64,000 nucleotides of DNA from G965250275 sp965250275 (lineage in GTDB: Bacteria > Pseudomonadota > Alphaproteobacteria > Rhodobacterales > Rhodobacteraceae): contig OZ252297.1 in the NCBI GenBank assembly GCA_965250275.1, forward strand, positions 3,100,001 through 3,164,000. Direction: 5' to 3'. The notes beneath the pieces are model-generated. The model made no database searches and had not been told where the DNA came from. It was given only the letters and a program-made list of their open reading frames with translations. This document shows, piece after piece, positions 8,372 to 17,333 of this stretch. The translations under genes were made by a program, and so were the position numbers. Each line of letters starts with the position of its first letter. Position 1 is the stretch's first letter.

Positions 8372-9701
8372 CAACGAGGCTCGCATGAATATCCATAGCA
8401 GCATCGCGTCCTTCGGCAACAGCGGTCACGGTCAGGTCGTCGCCGCCGCTGGCACAATCGCCACCGGCCCACACGCCGTCGAGACTGGTCCGGCCGGTTC
8501 CATTCACCGCGATCTTTCCACCTTCCAGATCAAGCTCGCCCGGCGCGCCCTGCAGGTTTTGGCCGATCGCGCGCAACACCTGATCGCAAGGGAGGACGAC
8601 GGTTTCACCGGTGGGCTTCAACTCGCCATCCTGCGATGTGGTGTATTCCAGTTCGATCTCGCGCGCGTCTCCTTCGCCGTGTATCGCTACGGGCTGCACG
8701 TTGAACATCAGCTTGACCCCCTTGGACGCCGCCAGATCTTGCTCGAACCGGCTGGCGCCCATCGCGGCGCGGTCGCGCCGGTACGCGATGGTGACATGCT
8801 CTGCGCCCAGCAACTTTGACTTCACGGCCGCATCCACGGCCGTCATGCCCCCACCGATCACAACCACATGGCGCCCGACGGGCATGCTCAACAGATCGTC
8901 CGACTGGCGAACATCTGCAATGAATTCAACGGCGTGATGCACACCGGACTTCTCGGACCCATGCGCACGCAGGGCATTTACACCTGCAAGCCCAATGGAC
9001 AGAAACACAGCATCGTAGTCGGCCCGCAGGTCGTCGAGCGACAGGCCGTCCCCAAGAATCTTGCCAAACTCCATCGTGATGCCACCGATCTGCATCAGCC
9101 ACTCCACTTCGGCCTGCGCAAAGTTGTCGGTGGTTTTGTAGGCCGCGATTCCATACTCATTGAGTCCGCCGGGTTTGGGGCGGGATTCAAACATCACAAC
9201 CGTATGTCCATGCATCGCCAGCCGGTGCGCACAGGCAAGACCAGCCGGCCCCGCGCCAACGACCGCTATGCGCTTGCCTGTCTCGGGCGCGCGCTCATAA
9301 GGGTGTATCCCGGCGGACATCAGTGTGTCGGTGGCATAGCGCTGCAACCGACCGATTTCGACGGGCTTGCCCTCAGCCGCTTCGCGCACACAGGCCTCTT
9401 CGCACAGTGTTTCGGTGGGACAGACCCGCGCACACATGCCCCCCAGAATGTTCTGATCAAAGATCGTCTTGGCCGCACCTTCCGGATGGCCCGACTGGAT
9501 CTGACGCAAAAACAGAGGGATATCGATGGCGGTTGGACAGGCCGTCACACAGGGCGCATCGTAGCAAAAGTAACAGCGGTCTGCGGCCACGGCTGCCTCG
9601 TGCGCCGCCAGCGGCGGATGCAGGTCGCTGAAATTCTTAGAAATTTCATCAGCCGGCAGGCGACCTGCCACAATTCCGGATGCCATCTGGCGATTTGCCA
9701 T
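8364..9701 (-). CDS. preT: NAD-dependent dihydropyrimidine dehydrogenase subunit PreT
   Basis: FAD/NAD(P)H subunit that passes electrons to PreA, resembling the small subunit of glutamate synthase. 445 aa from the ATG at 9701, preceded by AAGGAGACACCG. The N-terminal Fe-S region has C43/C46/C51/C55 and C90/C94/C100/C104. An FAD Rossmann motif VVGAGPAGLACA and an NAD motif VVIGGGMTAVDAA follow, with a C-terminal GDCASGGDDLTVTAVAEG that closes the FAD site. First gene of the preT-GT-preA operon. A degenerate RutR-like palindrome lies 52 bp upstream of the start. An in-frame ATG much further upstream would add 69 residues that lack family similarity, so it was rejected. Confidence 0.93.
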   Translation of the reverse strand: MANRQMASGIVAGRLPADEISKNFSDLHPPLAAHEAAVAADRCYFCYDAPCVTACPTAIDIPLFLRQIQSGHPEGAAKTIFDQNILGGMCARVCPTETLCEEACVREAAEGKPVEIGRLQRYATDTLMSAGIHPYERAPETGKRIAVVGAGPAGLACAHRLAMHGHTVVMFESRPKPGGLNEYGIAAYKTTDNFAQAEVEWLMQIGGITMEFGKILGDGLSLDDLRADYDAVFLSIGLAGVNALRAHGSEKSGVHHAVEFIADVRQSDDLLSMPVGRHVVVIGGGMTAVDAAVKSKLLGAEHVTIAYRRDRAAMGASRFEQDLAASKGVKLMFNVQPVAIHGEGDAREIELEYTTSQDGELKPTGETVVLPCDQVLRAIGQNLQGAPGELDLEGGKIAVNGTGRTSLDGVWAGGDCASGGDDLTVTAVAEGRDAAMDIHASLVDG

Positions 9702-9752
9702 CGGTGTCTCCTTGCGCGTATCTCCACGACAAAGAGTGCCACATTCAAATTT

Positions 9753-9768
9753 TTTATCAATTGGTAAA
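9753..9768. promoter_or_regulatory. Candidate second RutR-like operator upstream of preT
   Basis: On the plus strand TTTATCAA directly abuts TTGGTAAA, a 16-bp inverted repeat with one mismatch. Read on the minus strand it matches the RutR consensus at 11 of 14 defined positions. It lies in the 116-bp gap between the TIGR03084-like gene and preT, 52 bp upstream of the preT start. Weaker than the site at 5008-5027. Co-regulation of both pyrimidine operons is an inference. Confidence 0.5.
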
Positions 9769-9817
9769 TTTTTGAGGCGGCGAGATATCCGGGTTTGGTG
9801 ACCGCTTTGCCTATTGT

Positions 9818-10621
9818 TCAGGCACCATGGTCCTGCGCCACAAACCGTGTGCCCGGTGCCGGCGGTGTTTCCTTGCCGCCGGCAAAGCACTGCGCCGTTT
9901 GCATCCATTGCGCGGCAACCGGCCCGGTGACCCGGAGCGTGGTGTCAGCCACATTGCGGGTCTGGGTCACGACCTGGGCAAACTCCACAGCTGGCCCTTC
10001 GATCCGGTTGTCCTCACTGGCCTCGCCATAGTCCCAGACAGCGCCTGACGGAGCTGTCAGGCGGAGAAACGGCATCTTCTCGGGAACATCGAGCCCCTGC
10101 ACTTTGTGCGACCAGCCGAATGTGTTCACACCCAACATCACCACATTGCCGATGCGGTCCGTGTCCTCACGGGTTCGGCCCAACAGATCAAAGATCTCCA
10201 TACCGTGGGCCCATGTTTCCATCTGCCGCGCGGTGATCGAAGAGCGAACGGACATCTCAGGGCCAACCCATTTGACCCGCGTCTTGGGATCAATCTCGTT
10301 CCAACGGGCAGCCATGTCGCGATACTGCGCTTGCCACACTTCAAACAGGTCTGTTCCTCGCTCGGAGATCATTTTGTTTTCGATGGGGCGCAGCCCGCCA
10401 CCCGCCATCTCAGCCATCACGGTCCCCATCATCAACTGAAACCGATCCGGCGCAACGAGAGCCTGATCAGCCGCCCGGTTCCAGAAATAGAGATGGACCA
10501 GCACATCGTTGACGGTCCAGCCTTTGAACTGGGTGGGCTTTTCCCAATCCCCAGCATCGAGACCGGCCAGCACCGCGGCAAGGGCCTCCGATTCTTCCAG
10601 AAAATCCTGTGCCTGTTGCAT
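9818..10621 (-). CDS. TIGR03084-like / DinB-fold maleylpyruvate-isomerase-type protein
   Basis: A 267-aa cytoplasmic protein starting 5 bp after the carboxylase alpha-subunit stop. The N-terminal part, with FKGWTVNDVLVHLYFWNRAAD (split here as FKGWTVNDVLVHL and YFWNRAAD) and later RQMETWAHGMEIFDLLG, resembles the DinB/mycothiol-dependent maleylpyruvate isomerase N-terminal four-helix bundle, with His residues placed to bind a metal. The C-terminal domain resembles the wHTH/SCP-like tail of TIGR03084 proteins. Its exact reaction is unknown. Position at the end of an AtuA-carboxylase operon suggests a step in, or maintenance of, the same acyl-CoA pathway. Confidence 0.7.
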   Translation of the reverse strand: MQQAQDFLEESEALAAVLAGLDAGDWEKPTQFKGWTVNDVLVHLYFWNRAADQALVAPDRFQLMMGTVMAEMAGGGLRPIENKMISERGTDLFEVWQAQYRDMAARWNEIDPKTRVKWVGPEMSVRSSITARQMETWAHGMEIFDLLGRTREDTDRIGNVVMLGVNTFGWSHKVQGLDVPEKMPFLRLTAPSGAVWDYGEASEDNRIEGPAVEFAQVVTQTRNVADTTLRVTGPVAAQWMQTAQCFAGGKETPPAPGTRFVAQDHGA

Positions 10622-10626
10622 GGGCC

Positions 10627-12603
10627 CTATCCCTCCTCCAGTTCCAAGACGAACAACATATCGCCCTGTGCCATCTGCTCGCCCGGGCCGGCATGTATCT
10701 CTGCCACGACCCCTGGGGCGGGCGCGATGATCTGGTGCTGCATTTTCATCGCCTCTAGTACGGCCAAAACCTGACCCTTCTGAACCGCCTGCCCCGCGTG
10801 CACATCTATTTGAACCACCTGCCCCGGCATCGGTGCCGCAATGCGGCCATCCGCTTGCGTATCCTGCCCCGCGCCGGGTTTTTGCGTCCTGAAGCGCCAG
10901 ACCTGCCCCCTGCGCTGCACCGCGATCTCTCCATGATCGGTGGGAACAGCCCATAACTGCAAACGACGGCTGTCAAGCTCCACCGTCACACGCGCGCCAT
11001 CCTGCGCCACGACCTTGACCGAATGGGCCTGCCCGCACTGGGTGATGTGCCATGTGTCTGCGTCGCATCGCGCCGTCAGCGCAATGTCGGTGTCATTCGG
11101 CCCGGACAGCGACATGGGGATGTCCGGCGCGGGGCCGCTGGTCCATCCCAGAAGATCCAAGCTGACATACCCCGCCAGTTTTGCTGCGGAACTCTGTTCG
11201 GCGCGCAGCAACAACGCGGCCGCCAGAGCCGCCACTTCTGACCCCGGATCTTGCACCTCGACACGATCGCAGCCGGTCTCTTCCAGAAAGGTGGTCGTCG
11301 CTTTGCCCGAGACAAACTCGGGATGCGACAGGATCGCAATCAGCGCTCCCGTGTTGCTGCTTGGGCCAATGAAAGCTGTCTCCTCCAAGGCCTTGATCAG
11401 CCTTTGGCGCGCGATCTCACGGGTTTCGCCCCAGGCCATCACCTTGGCCAGCATCGGATCGTAATAGGGCGAAATGACCTGGCCCTGCGAAATGCCTGAA
11501 TCGACCCGCACCCCTTGCCCCTTTGCGGGATGCCAGAGGTGCACGGGACCGGTCGAAGGCAGATAGCCCGCTGCGGGGTCTTCTGCATAAAGGCGTGCTT
11601 CGATCGCATGGCCGGAGAGCGAGATGTCGTCCAGCTCTGGCGGCAGCGGCAGGCCCCGCGCAACATCAAGCTGCAGCGACACCAGATCAAGCCCCGTGAT
11701 CAGCTCGGTGACAGGATGCTCGACCTGAAGCCGGGTGTTCATCTCCAGAAAGTAAAACGCACCATCATCCTCAAGCAGGAACTCCACGGTCCCGGCGCCG
11801 AGATAGTCCACGGCTTGCGCCGCCTTGATGGCAGCCGCGCCCATCTCGGACCGAAGCTCCGGTTGCATCACGGGGCACGGCGCTTCCTCGATCACCTTTT
11901 GATGACGCCGCTGGACCGAACAATCCCGCTCACCCAGATGTACGACATGGCCGTACGCGTCAGCAAAGACCTGAAACTCGACATGCCGGGCACCGCGAAC
12001 GGCCCGCTCCAAAATGAGGTGATCCGCGCCAAAGGCCGACGCGGCCTCGGCTTTTGCTGAAGCCAGCGCCGCCGGCAAGTCCTCTGCCGCTTCGACCAGT
12101 CGCATACCCCGGCCACCACCCCCGGCGGAGGCCTTGATCATCAGCGGAAATCCGACCTGCTCCGCCGCAGTGGCCATTGCCGCCGGGTCCTGATCCTGCC
12201 CGTCATATCCTGGCACGCAGGGCACACCCGCCGCCTGCATGGCCTGTTTGGCCAGCGCTTTGTCGCCCATGGCACGAATGGCGGATGCGGACGGGCCGAC
12301 AAAGGTCATGCCTGCGTCCGTCACCGCCTCGGCAAAGGCCGGGTTCTCTGACAGGAACCCATAGCCGGGGTGCACCGTGTCTGCCCCGACCGAGCGCGCA
12401 GCGTCGATGATCACCTCTATGTTCAGATAGCTCTCGGCGATGGGCCCTGCACCAATCCGCAAGGCAATGTCCGCCATCGCCACATGCGGCGCCGCTGCGT
12501 CGGCATCTGTGTAAACCGCGATGCCGCGCAGTCCCTGCGCCCGCAGCGTGCGCAAGATCCGACAGGCGATTTCGCCGCGATTGGCCACAAGTACGGTTTG
12601 CAT
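10627..12603 (-). CDS. Acyl-CoA carboxylase alpha subunit (biotin carboxylase + biotin carboxyl carrier), AtuF/MccA-like
   Basis: Carboxylates its own biotin using ATP and bicarbonate. 658 aa from the ATG at 12603. The N-terminal biotin carboxylase domain begins VLVANRGEIACRILRT and contains HPGYGFLSENPAFAEA, the ATP-grasp loop KASAGGGGRGMR, and FLEMNTRLQVEHPVTE. The C-terminal carrier domain has EAMKMQH with biotinyl Lys near residue 620. It partners the carboxyltransferase encoded 4 bp upstream. The neighbourhood (AtuA-like protein, citronellyl-CoA-dehydrogenase-like enzyme) suggests a branched or geranyl-type acyl-CoA substrate, but methylcrotonyl-CoA cannot be excluded from sequence. Confidence 0.92.
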   Translation of the reverse strand: MQTVLVANRGEIACRILRTLRAQGLRGIAVYTDADAAAPHVAMADIALRIGAGPIAESYLNIEVIIDAARSVGADTVHPGYGFLSENPAFAEAVTDAGMTFVGPSASAIRAMGDKALAKQAMQAAGVPCVPGYDGQDQDPAAMATAAEQVGFPLMIKASAGGGGRGMRLVEAAEDLPAALASAKAEAASAFGADHLILERAVRGARHVEFQVFADAYGHVVHLGERDCSVQRRHQKVIEEAPCPVMQPELRSEMGAAAIKAAQAVDYLGAGTVEFLLEDDGAFYFLEMNTRLQVEHPVTELITGLDLVSLQLDVARGLPLPPELDDISLSGHAIEARLYAEDPAAGYLPSTGPVHLWHPAKGQGVRVDSGISQGQVISPYYDPMLAKVMAWGETREIARQRLIKALEETAFIGPSSNTGALIAILSHPEFVSGKATTTFLEETGCDRVEVQDPGSEVAALAAALLLRAEQSSAAKLAGYVSLDLLGWTSGPAPDIPMSLSGPNDTDIALTARCDADTWHITQCGQAHSVKVVAQDGARVTVELDSRRLQLWAVPTDHGEIAVQRRGQVWRFRTQKPGAGQDTQADGRIAAPMPGQVVQIDVHAGQAVQKGQVLAVLEAMKMQHQIIAPAPGVVAEIHAGPGEQMAQGDMLFVLELEEG

Positions 12604-12607
12604 CACG

Positions 12608-14227
12608 TCACATCCTCGCCACGCCAAAGCTGTTGGGCCGCAGCACCCGGGCGCGCGCCTCGGCACAGGTTTCCAGGCAAAAGGCCAGAACCCGCCGCGT
12701 GTCGCGCGGGTCGATGATGCCATGGTCGAGGCATCGGCCAGAGGTGTAGAAAGCATCCGACTGAGCGTCAAAATGAGCGGCAATGCGCGCGTGTTGCGCC
12801 GAGAGTGCGTCTTCGTCCACCTCGACGCCTTTTCGCGCGGCCACCCCGCGCGCCACCATCGTCATGGTGCCAGCCGCCTGTTGTCCGCCCATCACACCGG
12901 TGACCGCGTTGGGCCAACTGAACAGAAAATCCGGCTCATAAGCGTAGCCGTTCATCCCGTAGTTGCCAGCCCCGAAGCTGGCGCCAACGTAGATGGTGAT
13001 GCAGGGCACGCGCGCGTTCGACACCGCCTGGATCATCTTGGCACCGTGCTTGATCATGCCAGCCTGCTCGTATTGCGTGCCGACCATGTAACCGGTGGTG
13101 TTGCTGAGAAAGATCAGGGGGATATCGGCCTGATCGCAAAGCTGGATGAACTGGGCCGCTTTTGTGGCGCCATCCGGGTCGATGGGTCCGTTGTTGCCAA
13201 CAATCCCGCAGGGCATCCCGTGAATGCCAGACTGCGCGCATATGGTCGACACTCCGTAGCCGGGCTTGAACTCGGTGAACTCCGAGCCGTCCACCACCCG
13301 CAACAGGACTTCGCGCACGTCATAGGGCGTCCGGTAGTCCAACGGCACGACGCCGGCGAGTTCTTCTGGATCATGCCGTGGCGACGCATAGGCGCGCTCC
13401 GGGCGTTGTGGCAAACTTCGGTTCCAGTCCAACCGCCCCATCACGTCTCGTGCCAGCGCCACGCCGTGCGCATCGTCGTCAGCCAGATACTCAACAAGCC
13501 CCGAAACGGACGCGTGCATCTCCGATCCGCCCAGCGCCCGGTCTTCGGCCTCTTCCCCTGTTGCCGCACGCACCAGAGCCGCACCTGCGAGCGCCGCCAT
13601 GCCGTTGTTGCGCACGCCGACGACGTAATCCGACAGGCCGGGCATATAGGCGCCCCCCGCCGTAGATGGGCCATGCAGCACCGAGAGGGTCGGGATCCCC
13701 GCAGCGCTCATCTGCGCCAGATTGCGGAACATCGCGCCACCCTGCGCCCAGAACTTCACTTTGTACTCCATCAAGTCCGCGCCAGCGCTTTCGACCAGAT
13801 GAATCAGGGGCAGTTTGTGCCGCTTTGCCAGGGACTGAATGCTGAGGATGGCAGGCAGCGTCATCTCCCCGATCGCCCCGGCTTTGATCCCGCTGTCATC
13901 CACCCAGATCATCGAGCGCGCACCCGCCACAAACCCGATCCCGCAGAGGATCGAAGCGCCTGGCACCGTCTTGTCTGGATCGTCTGTGTCGGCCAGGTAC
14001 CCCGCCATCGTATGCAGGCGCAGAAACGGCATACCCGGGTCGAGCAGTCTGGCAAGCCGGTCTCGTGGCGTGATCTGACCCCGCGCCTCAAAGCGGGGAC
14101 GGCGCTGTTCGGACAGGTCTGCCGCACGGGACTCCAACTGGCGAAGCTGATCGACCAAGGCCAGCATACCCTTCCGGTTTGCCTGTGATGTCTCTGAATT
14201 CGCAACGAACTGGGAGGTGAAAGTCAT
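12608..14227 (-). CDS. Acyl-CoA carboxylase beta subunit (carboxyltransferase), AtuC/MccB-like
   Basis: Transfers the carboxyl group from biotin to the acyl-CoA. 539 aa, typical for methylcrotonyl/geranyl-CoA carboxyltransferases. The crotonase-like N half has RDRLARLLDPG, LVESAGADLM and GPSTAGGAYMPG. The C half has GNNGPIDPDGATKAAQFI and GASFGAGNYGMNGYAYEPDF, with the expected oxyanion-hole glycines. The start overlaps the AtuA-like gene stop (ATGA at 14224-14227), and the stop is 4 bp before the alpha-subunit ATG, so the three genes are translationally coupled. Substrate specificity is inferred from context. Confidence 0.92.
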   Translation of the reverse strand: MTFTSQFVANSETSQANRKGMLALVDQLRQLESRAADLSEQRRPRFEARGQITPRDRLARLLDPGMPFLRLHTMAGYLADTDDPDKTVPGASILCGIGFVAGARSMIWVDDSGIKAGAIGEMTLPAILSIQSLAKRHKLPLIHLVESAGADLMEYKVKFWAQGGAMFRNLAQMSAAGIPTLSVLHGPSTAGGAYMPGLSDYVVGVRNNGMAALAGAALVRAATGEEAEDRALGGSEMHASVSGLVEYLADDDAHGVALARDVMGRLDWNRSLPQRPERAYASPRHDPEELAGVVPLDYRTPYDVREVLLRVVDGSEFTEFKPGYGVSTICAQSGIHGMPCGIVGNNGPIDPDGATKAAQFIQLCDQADIPLIFLSNTTGYMVGTQYEQAGMIKHGAKMIQAVSNARVPCITIYVGASFGAGNYGMNGYAYEPDFLFSWPNAVTGVMGGQQAAGTMTMVARGVAARKGVEVDEDALSAQHARIAAHFDAQSDAFYTSGRCLDHGIIDPRDTRRVLAFCLETCAEARARVLRPNSFGVARM

Positions 14228-15990
14228 GCGATTGCCTCGTCTTGTCCCGGAACGAGATCACGCGGCACCTGTATGGTCAGGCCCAGCAAGGTCTGTGCGT
14301 AGCTCTTGCCTTGGGCGTCGTCTCGCAGGCTCGCTATCCCGCCTCCACCCAAAGCATTGTCCAGCAACAGGTTGATCGCGTGCGGTCCCGGCAGATGAAA
14401 CCGCGAGATCGGGCCCGCGGCCTGTGGAAAGGCCTTCCGGATGACATCAGGTGTCAGTGCCTGCCAGATCCAGGGCAGAAGCTCTGGCTGCCGTGCGATC
14501 ACGCCGATATTTGCGGCGTCGCCCTTGTCTCCGGATCGCGCCCAGGCCAGCGTCTCCAGCCGTGCCTCGACCATATCGTCGGAAGCTATCGGCGCGTCGG
14601 GTTCCGGAAGCGCCGGCGCGTCGGCCTCGGCGAGGCTGCAAACCGGCGCCACATAGGGCACCGGTGCGCCGCCCCTCGCGATGTTCACCTGGACCTCGTC
14701 GCCTGGGATCAGGCAAGAGAACAGCCGCACCACTGGCGAAGGCTTCGGACGCCCTGCCCCGGTGAAAAAATGCAGACCCGGCGGGGTGGCGAGGGCCAGA
14801 CCGATCTGTTCTTTTAGGAAGACACCAACCGCGCGCGCATCGGGATGACGCACCGCAACTTTGACCATGACCTGTTCGTCCGCCGTGGGATCGGGGCGCC
14901 CGCCAAACACCTCGATGCAGGTTTCAGCGAAAGACCCCCCAATCCGCGCCTCGGCCCGGTCCAGCCCCGCGCGCACATAGGTTTCGCCTTTGGCACGAGC
15001 GTCGCGCCCGTTGAACTGGAACTGAATGCCGGCCCGAAACCCGTCGGCGTAAGTTGCGGATACTTTCAGCTTGCCCGTGGGAGGACGTCCACGCACGCCG
15101 GTCACCCGCACCCGGTCTGAACCGGCCTGAACGACGCGAACCTCGCGGAAATCGCAGATCACATCCGGCAGAAGATAGGCTGACGGGTCCCCGATCTCAT
15201 AGAGCAGCTGCTCGGACACGCTCGCGGGTGACACAAGGCCTGTCGTCCCAGCCGGCTTGGTGATCTCGATGGTGCCGTCGCGATCCAGCTCCGCGACGGG
15301 ATACCCGATCTGCGCGATATCACCAGCCAGTTCCCAGTCGGTGAAATTGCCCCCTGTCGACTGCGGTCCGCATTCGATCAGGTGCCCCGCCAGCGACCCC
15401 GCTGCCAGCAGGTCGAGGTCGTCTGCTTGCCAGCCAAAACGATGGATGCCGGCCGCAAGTGCCAATGCACTGTCGGCGCAGCGTCCGGTGATCACAATGT
15501 CCGCACCTGCAGACAAAGCCGCCGCGATCGGGAAGGCACCCAGATACGCATTGATGGAGGCCACGCGTGCCGGGTCCGGGAAATCCGCGTCCGTGGTCAT
15601 TTCCTTGACGTCCACAAAGGTGTCAGCCCTGTCCAGCAGGTCATCGCCCGTCACCACCGCGACGCTCAAATCTACGCCAGCCTCCTGCAAAACCGCGCGC
15701 AAGGCGGCAGCGCAGGCTTCAGGGTTCATTCCGCCCGCGTTGGACAGGATCTTCACGCCTTTCTCGGCGATCTGCACCGCGTTCCGGGCCATGACCTCGC
15801 TCACGAAGTCGCGGGCGTATCCTGCCGCTGGGTCCTTCTGACGCGCCCGCGCCATGATCGACAGCGTGATTTCCGCAAGGTAATCATAAATCAGCACATC
15901 AATGTCCGGATGCGTCAGCAACTGGGCCGTGGCGTGCCCCGCCTCGCCCCAGAAACCGCAGGCCCCACCGATCCGGATTTTGTCCGACAT
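14224..15990 (-). CDS. AtuA-family protein (DUF1446), acyclic-terpene/acyl-CoA catabolism
   Basis: A 588-aa protein of the AtuA/DUF1446 family, named from the acyclic terpene utilisation cluster of Pseudomonas. The family opening IRIGGACGFWGEAGHA, the segment KILSNAGGMNPEACA and ADIVITGRCADSALALA are present, and the C-terminal part contains the frequent WARSGDKGDAANIGV. The ATG at 15990 is preferred because AGGAGG sits 7 bp upstream; a GTG at 15996 would overlap that site. First gene of the AtuA-carboxyltransferase-biotin carboxylase-TIGR03084 operon. The biochemical role of the family is poorly established. Confidence 0.88.
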   Translation of the reverse strand: MSDKIRIGGACGFWGEAGHATAQLLTHPDIDVLIYDYLAEITLSIMARARQKDPAAGYARDFVSEVMARNAVQIAEKGVKILSNAGGMNPEACAAALRAVLQEAGVDLSVAVVTGDDLLDRADTFVDVKEMTTDADFPDPARVASINAYLGAFPIAAALSAGADIVITGRCADSALALAAGIHRFGWQADDLDLLAAGSLAGHLIECGPQSTGGNFTDWELAGDIAQIGYPVAELDRDGTIEITKPAGTTGLVSPASVSEQLLYEIGDPSAYLLPDVICDFREVRVVQAGSDRVRVTGVRGRPPTGKLKVSATYADGFRAGIQFQFNGRDARAKGETYVRAGLDRAEARIGGSFAETCIEVFGGRPDPTADEQVMVKVAVRHPDARAVGVFLKEQIGLALATPPGLHFFTGAGRPKPSPVVRLFSCLIPGDEVQVNIARGGAPVPYVAPVCSLAEADAPALPEPDAPIASDDMVEARLETLAWARSGDKGDAANIGVIARQPELLPWIWQALTPDVIRKAFPQAAGPISRFHLPGPHAINLLLDNALGGGGIASLRDDAQGKSYAQTLLGLTIQVPRDLVPGQDEAIA

Positions 15991-16099
15991 GGTCACTCCT
16001 CCTGAGCGTGATGACAGTGGCTTGCCACGCCGCCGTCAAGCCGCTTTGATCACCGCACAGCAGGAACGGCGCGTCAAATGCGCCTTCAGGAGGCGCGTG

Positions 16100-17254
16100 A
16101 TGACCGAACCCAATCCCTTCTCCAGCCCCGAGCGCGACGCGTTCGAAACCGCATTTCGCAAGTTTGTCGCCACCGAAGTCACGCCTTTTGTGGATGAGTG
16201 GGACGAGGCGGGCGAGGTGCCGTGGGAATTGCATGAAAAGATTGGGAATTTTGGCGTCTGGGGGCTGGGCGTCGACACCGCATATGGTGGGCTGGGCATG
16301 GACGATGCCTTTATGCGGGCCCGGTTTGGCGAGATTCTGTTTGGCTGCGGCGCTTCGGGTGTTGCAGCGGCCGTTGGCGGGCGCATGATATCGATTGCGC
16401 CACTGGCCCGGTTTGCGCCCGAACCTTTCAAACGCGACGTCCTGCCGGACATCATCGCCGGGCGGATTAACTCCGCATTGGCCATCACGGAACCTTCGGG
16501 CGGATCGGACGTTGCAAACCTGCGCACCAGTGGCGAACGGGTGCAGGGCGGCTGGGTGCTGAACGGCGAGAAGACTTACATCACCGGGGGCATGACCGCA
16601 GACTGGTTCGTTGTCGGGGCCCGCACCGGCAAACCCGGTTTGGGCGGGATCTCCCTGTTTTTGGTCTCAAAGGATGCGGATGGATTCGCGCGCACGCCAC
16701 TGGGCCAGAAAATGGGGTGGTGGTGTTCCGATCAGGCCACGCTGCACTTCGACAATTGCCACGTGCCCGAAGACGCGCTGCTCGGCCCGCAGGACAAAGG
16801 CTTCGTGGCAATCATGGACAACTTCAACATGGAACGGCTGGCGATGATGGCCGGCTGTGTCGGTATGGCAAGGCGGTGCTACGACGCCGCGCTGGACTGG
16901 GCGCAGGACAGGCAAACGTTCGGACAACGCCTGATCGAGCATCAGGTCATCGCTCATAAATTCGCGGATATGTCGGCCCGCATCGACTCTGTCGCGGCCT
17001 ACCTGGACGTGATCTGCTGGAAGGTGAACACCGGCCCCATGCCCATCGCCGAGATCAGCAAGGGCAAAGTACTGTCCACCAAGATGCTGGAGTTCGTCGC
17101 GTCCGAATGCATGCAGGTGTTTGGGGGCGCGGCCTATATGCGCGGCAACCCTGTGGAACGGGCCTGGCGGGAACTGAAAGTCATGGCCATTGGCGGCGGG
17201 TCGGAGGAAATCATGCGAGACCTTGCGGCGCGGCAAATGGGGCTTTCAGGCTAA
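16100..17254 (+). CDS. Acyl-CoA dehydrogenase (AtuD/citronellyl-CoA dehydrogenase-like)
   Basis: FAD-dependent enzyme introducing an alpha-beta double bond in an acyl-CoA. 384 aa from the ATG at 16100, with AGGAGG upstream. Family signatures are ALAITEPSGGSDVANLRT (FAD/substrate loop), NGEKTYITGGMTADWF, RQTFGQRLIEHQ, QVFGGAAYMRGNPVERAWRE (split as QVFGGAAYMRG and NPVERAWRE) and the C-terminal IGGGSEEIMRDL. Divergent from the AtuA operon across 109 bp. Its product would be the substrate for the carboxylase, as in the Atu and leucine pathways, so it fits the same pathway. Confidence 0.9.
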   Translation: MTEPNPFSSPERDAFETAFRKFVATEVTPFVDEWDEAGEVPWELHEKIGNFGVWGLGVDTAYGGLGMDDAFMRARFGEILFGCGASGVAAAVGGRMISIAPLARFAPEPFKRDVLPDIIAGRINSALAITEPSGGSDVANLRTSGERVQGGWVLNGEKTYITGGMTADWFVVGARTGKPGLGGISLFLVSKDADGFARTPLGQKMGWWCSDQATLHFDNCHVPEDALLGPQDKGFVAIMDNFNMERLAMMAGCVGMARRCYDAALDWAQDRQTFGQRLIEHQVIAHKFADMSARIDSVAAYLDVICWKVNTGPMPIAEISKGKVLSTKMLEFVASECMQVFGGAAYMRGNPVERAWRELKVMAIGGGSEEIMRDLAARQMGLSG

Positions 17255-17333
17255 GCTCGCGACCATCATCGCAATGGATGGACAAGTGGTACCGGTCCCG
17301 GCAATGTCGCGATAGTAACCGTCGGGGTGAGAC

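Noticed and set aside
12521..14188. Plus-strand frame of 555 codons opposite the carboxyltransferase
   Set aside because: It is His- and Arg-rich with no domain, and lies wholly antisense to a well-supported gene.
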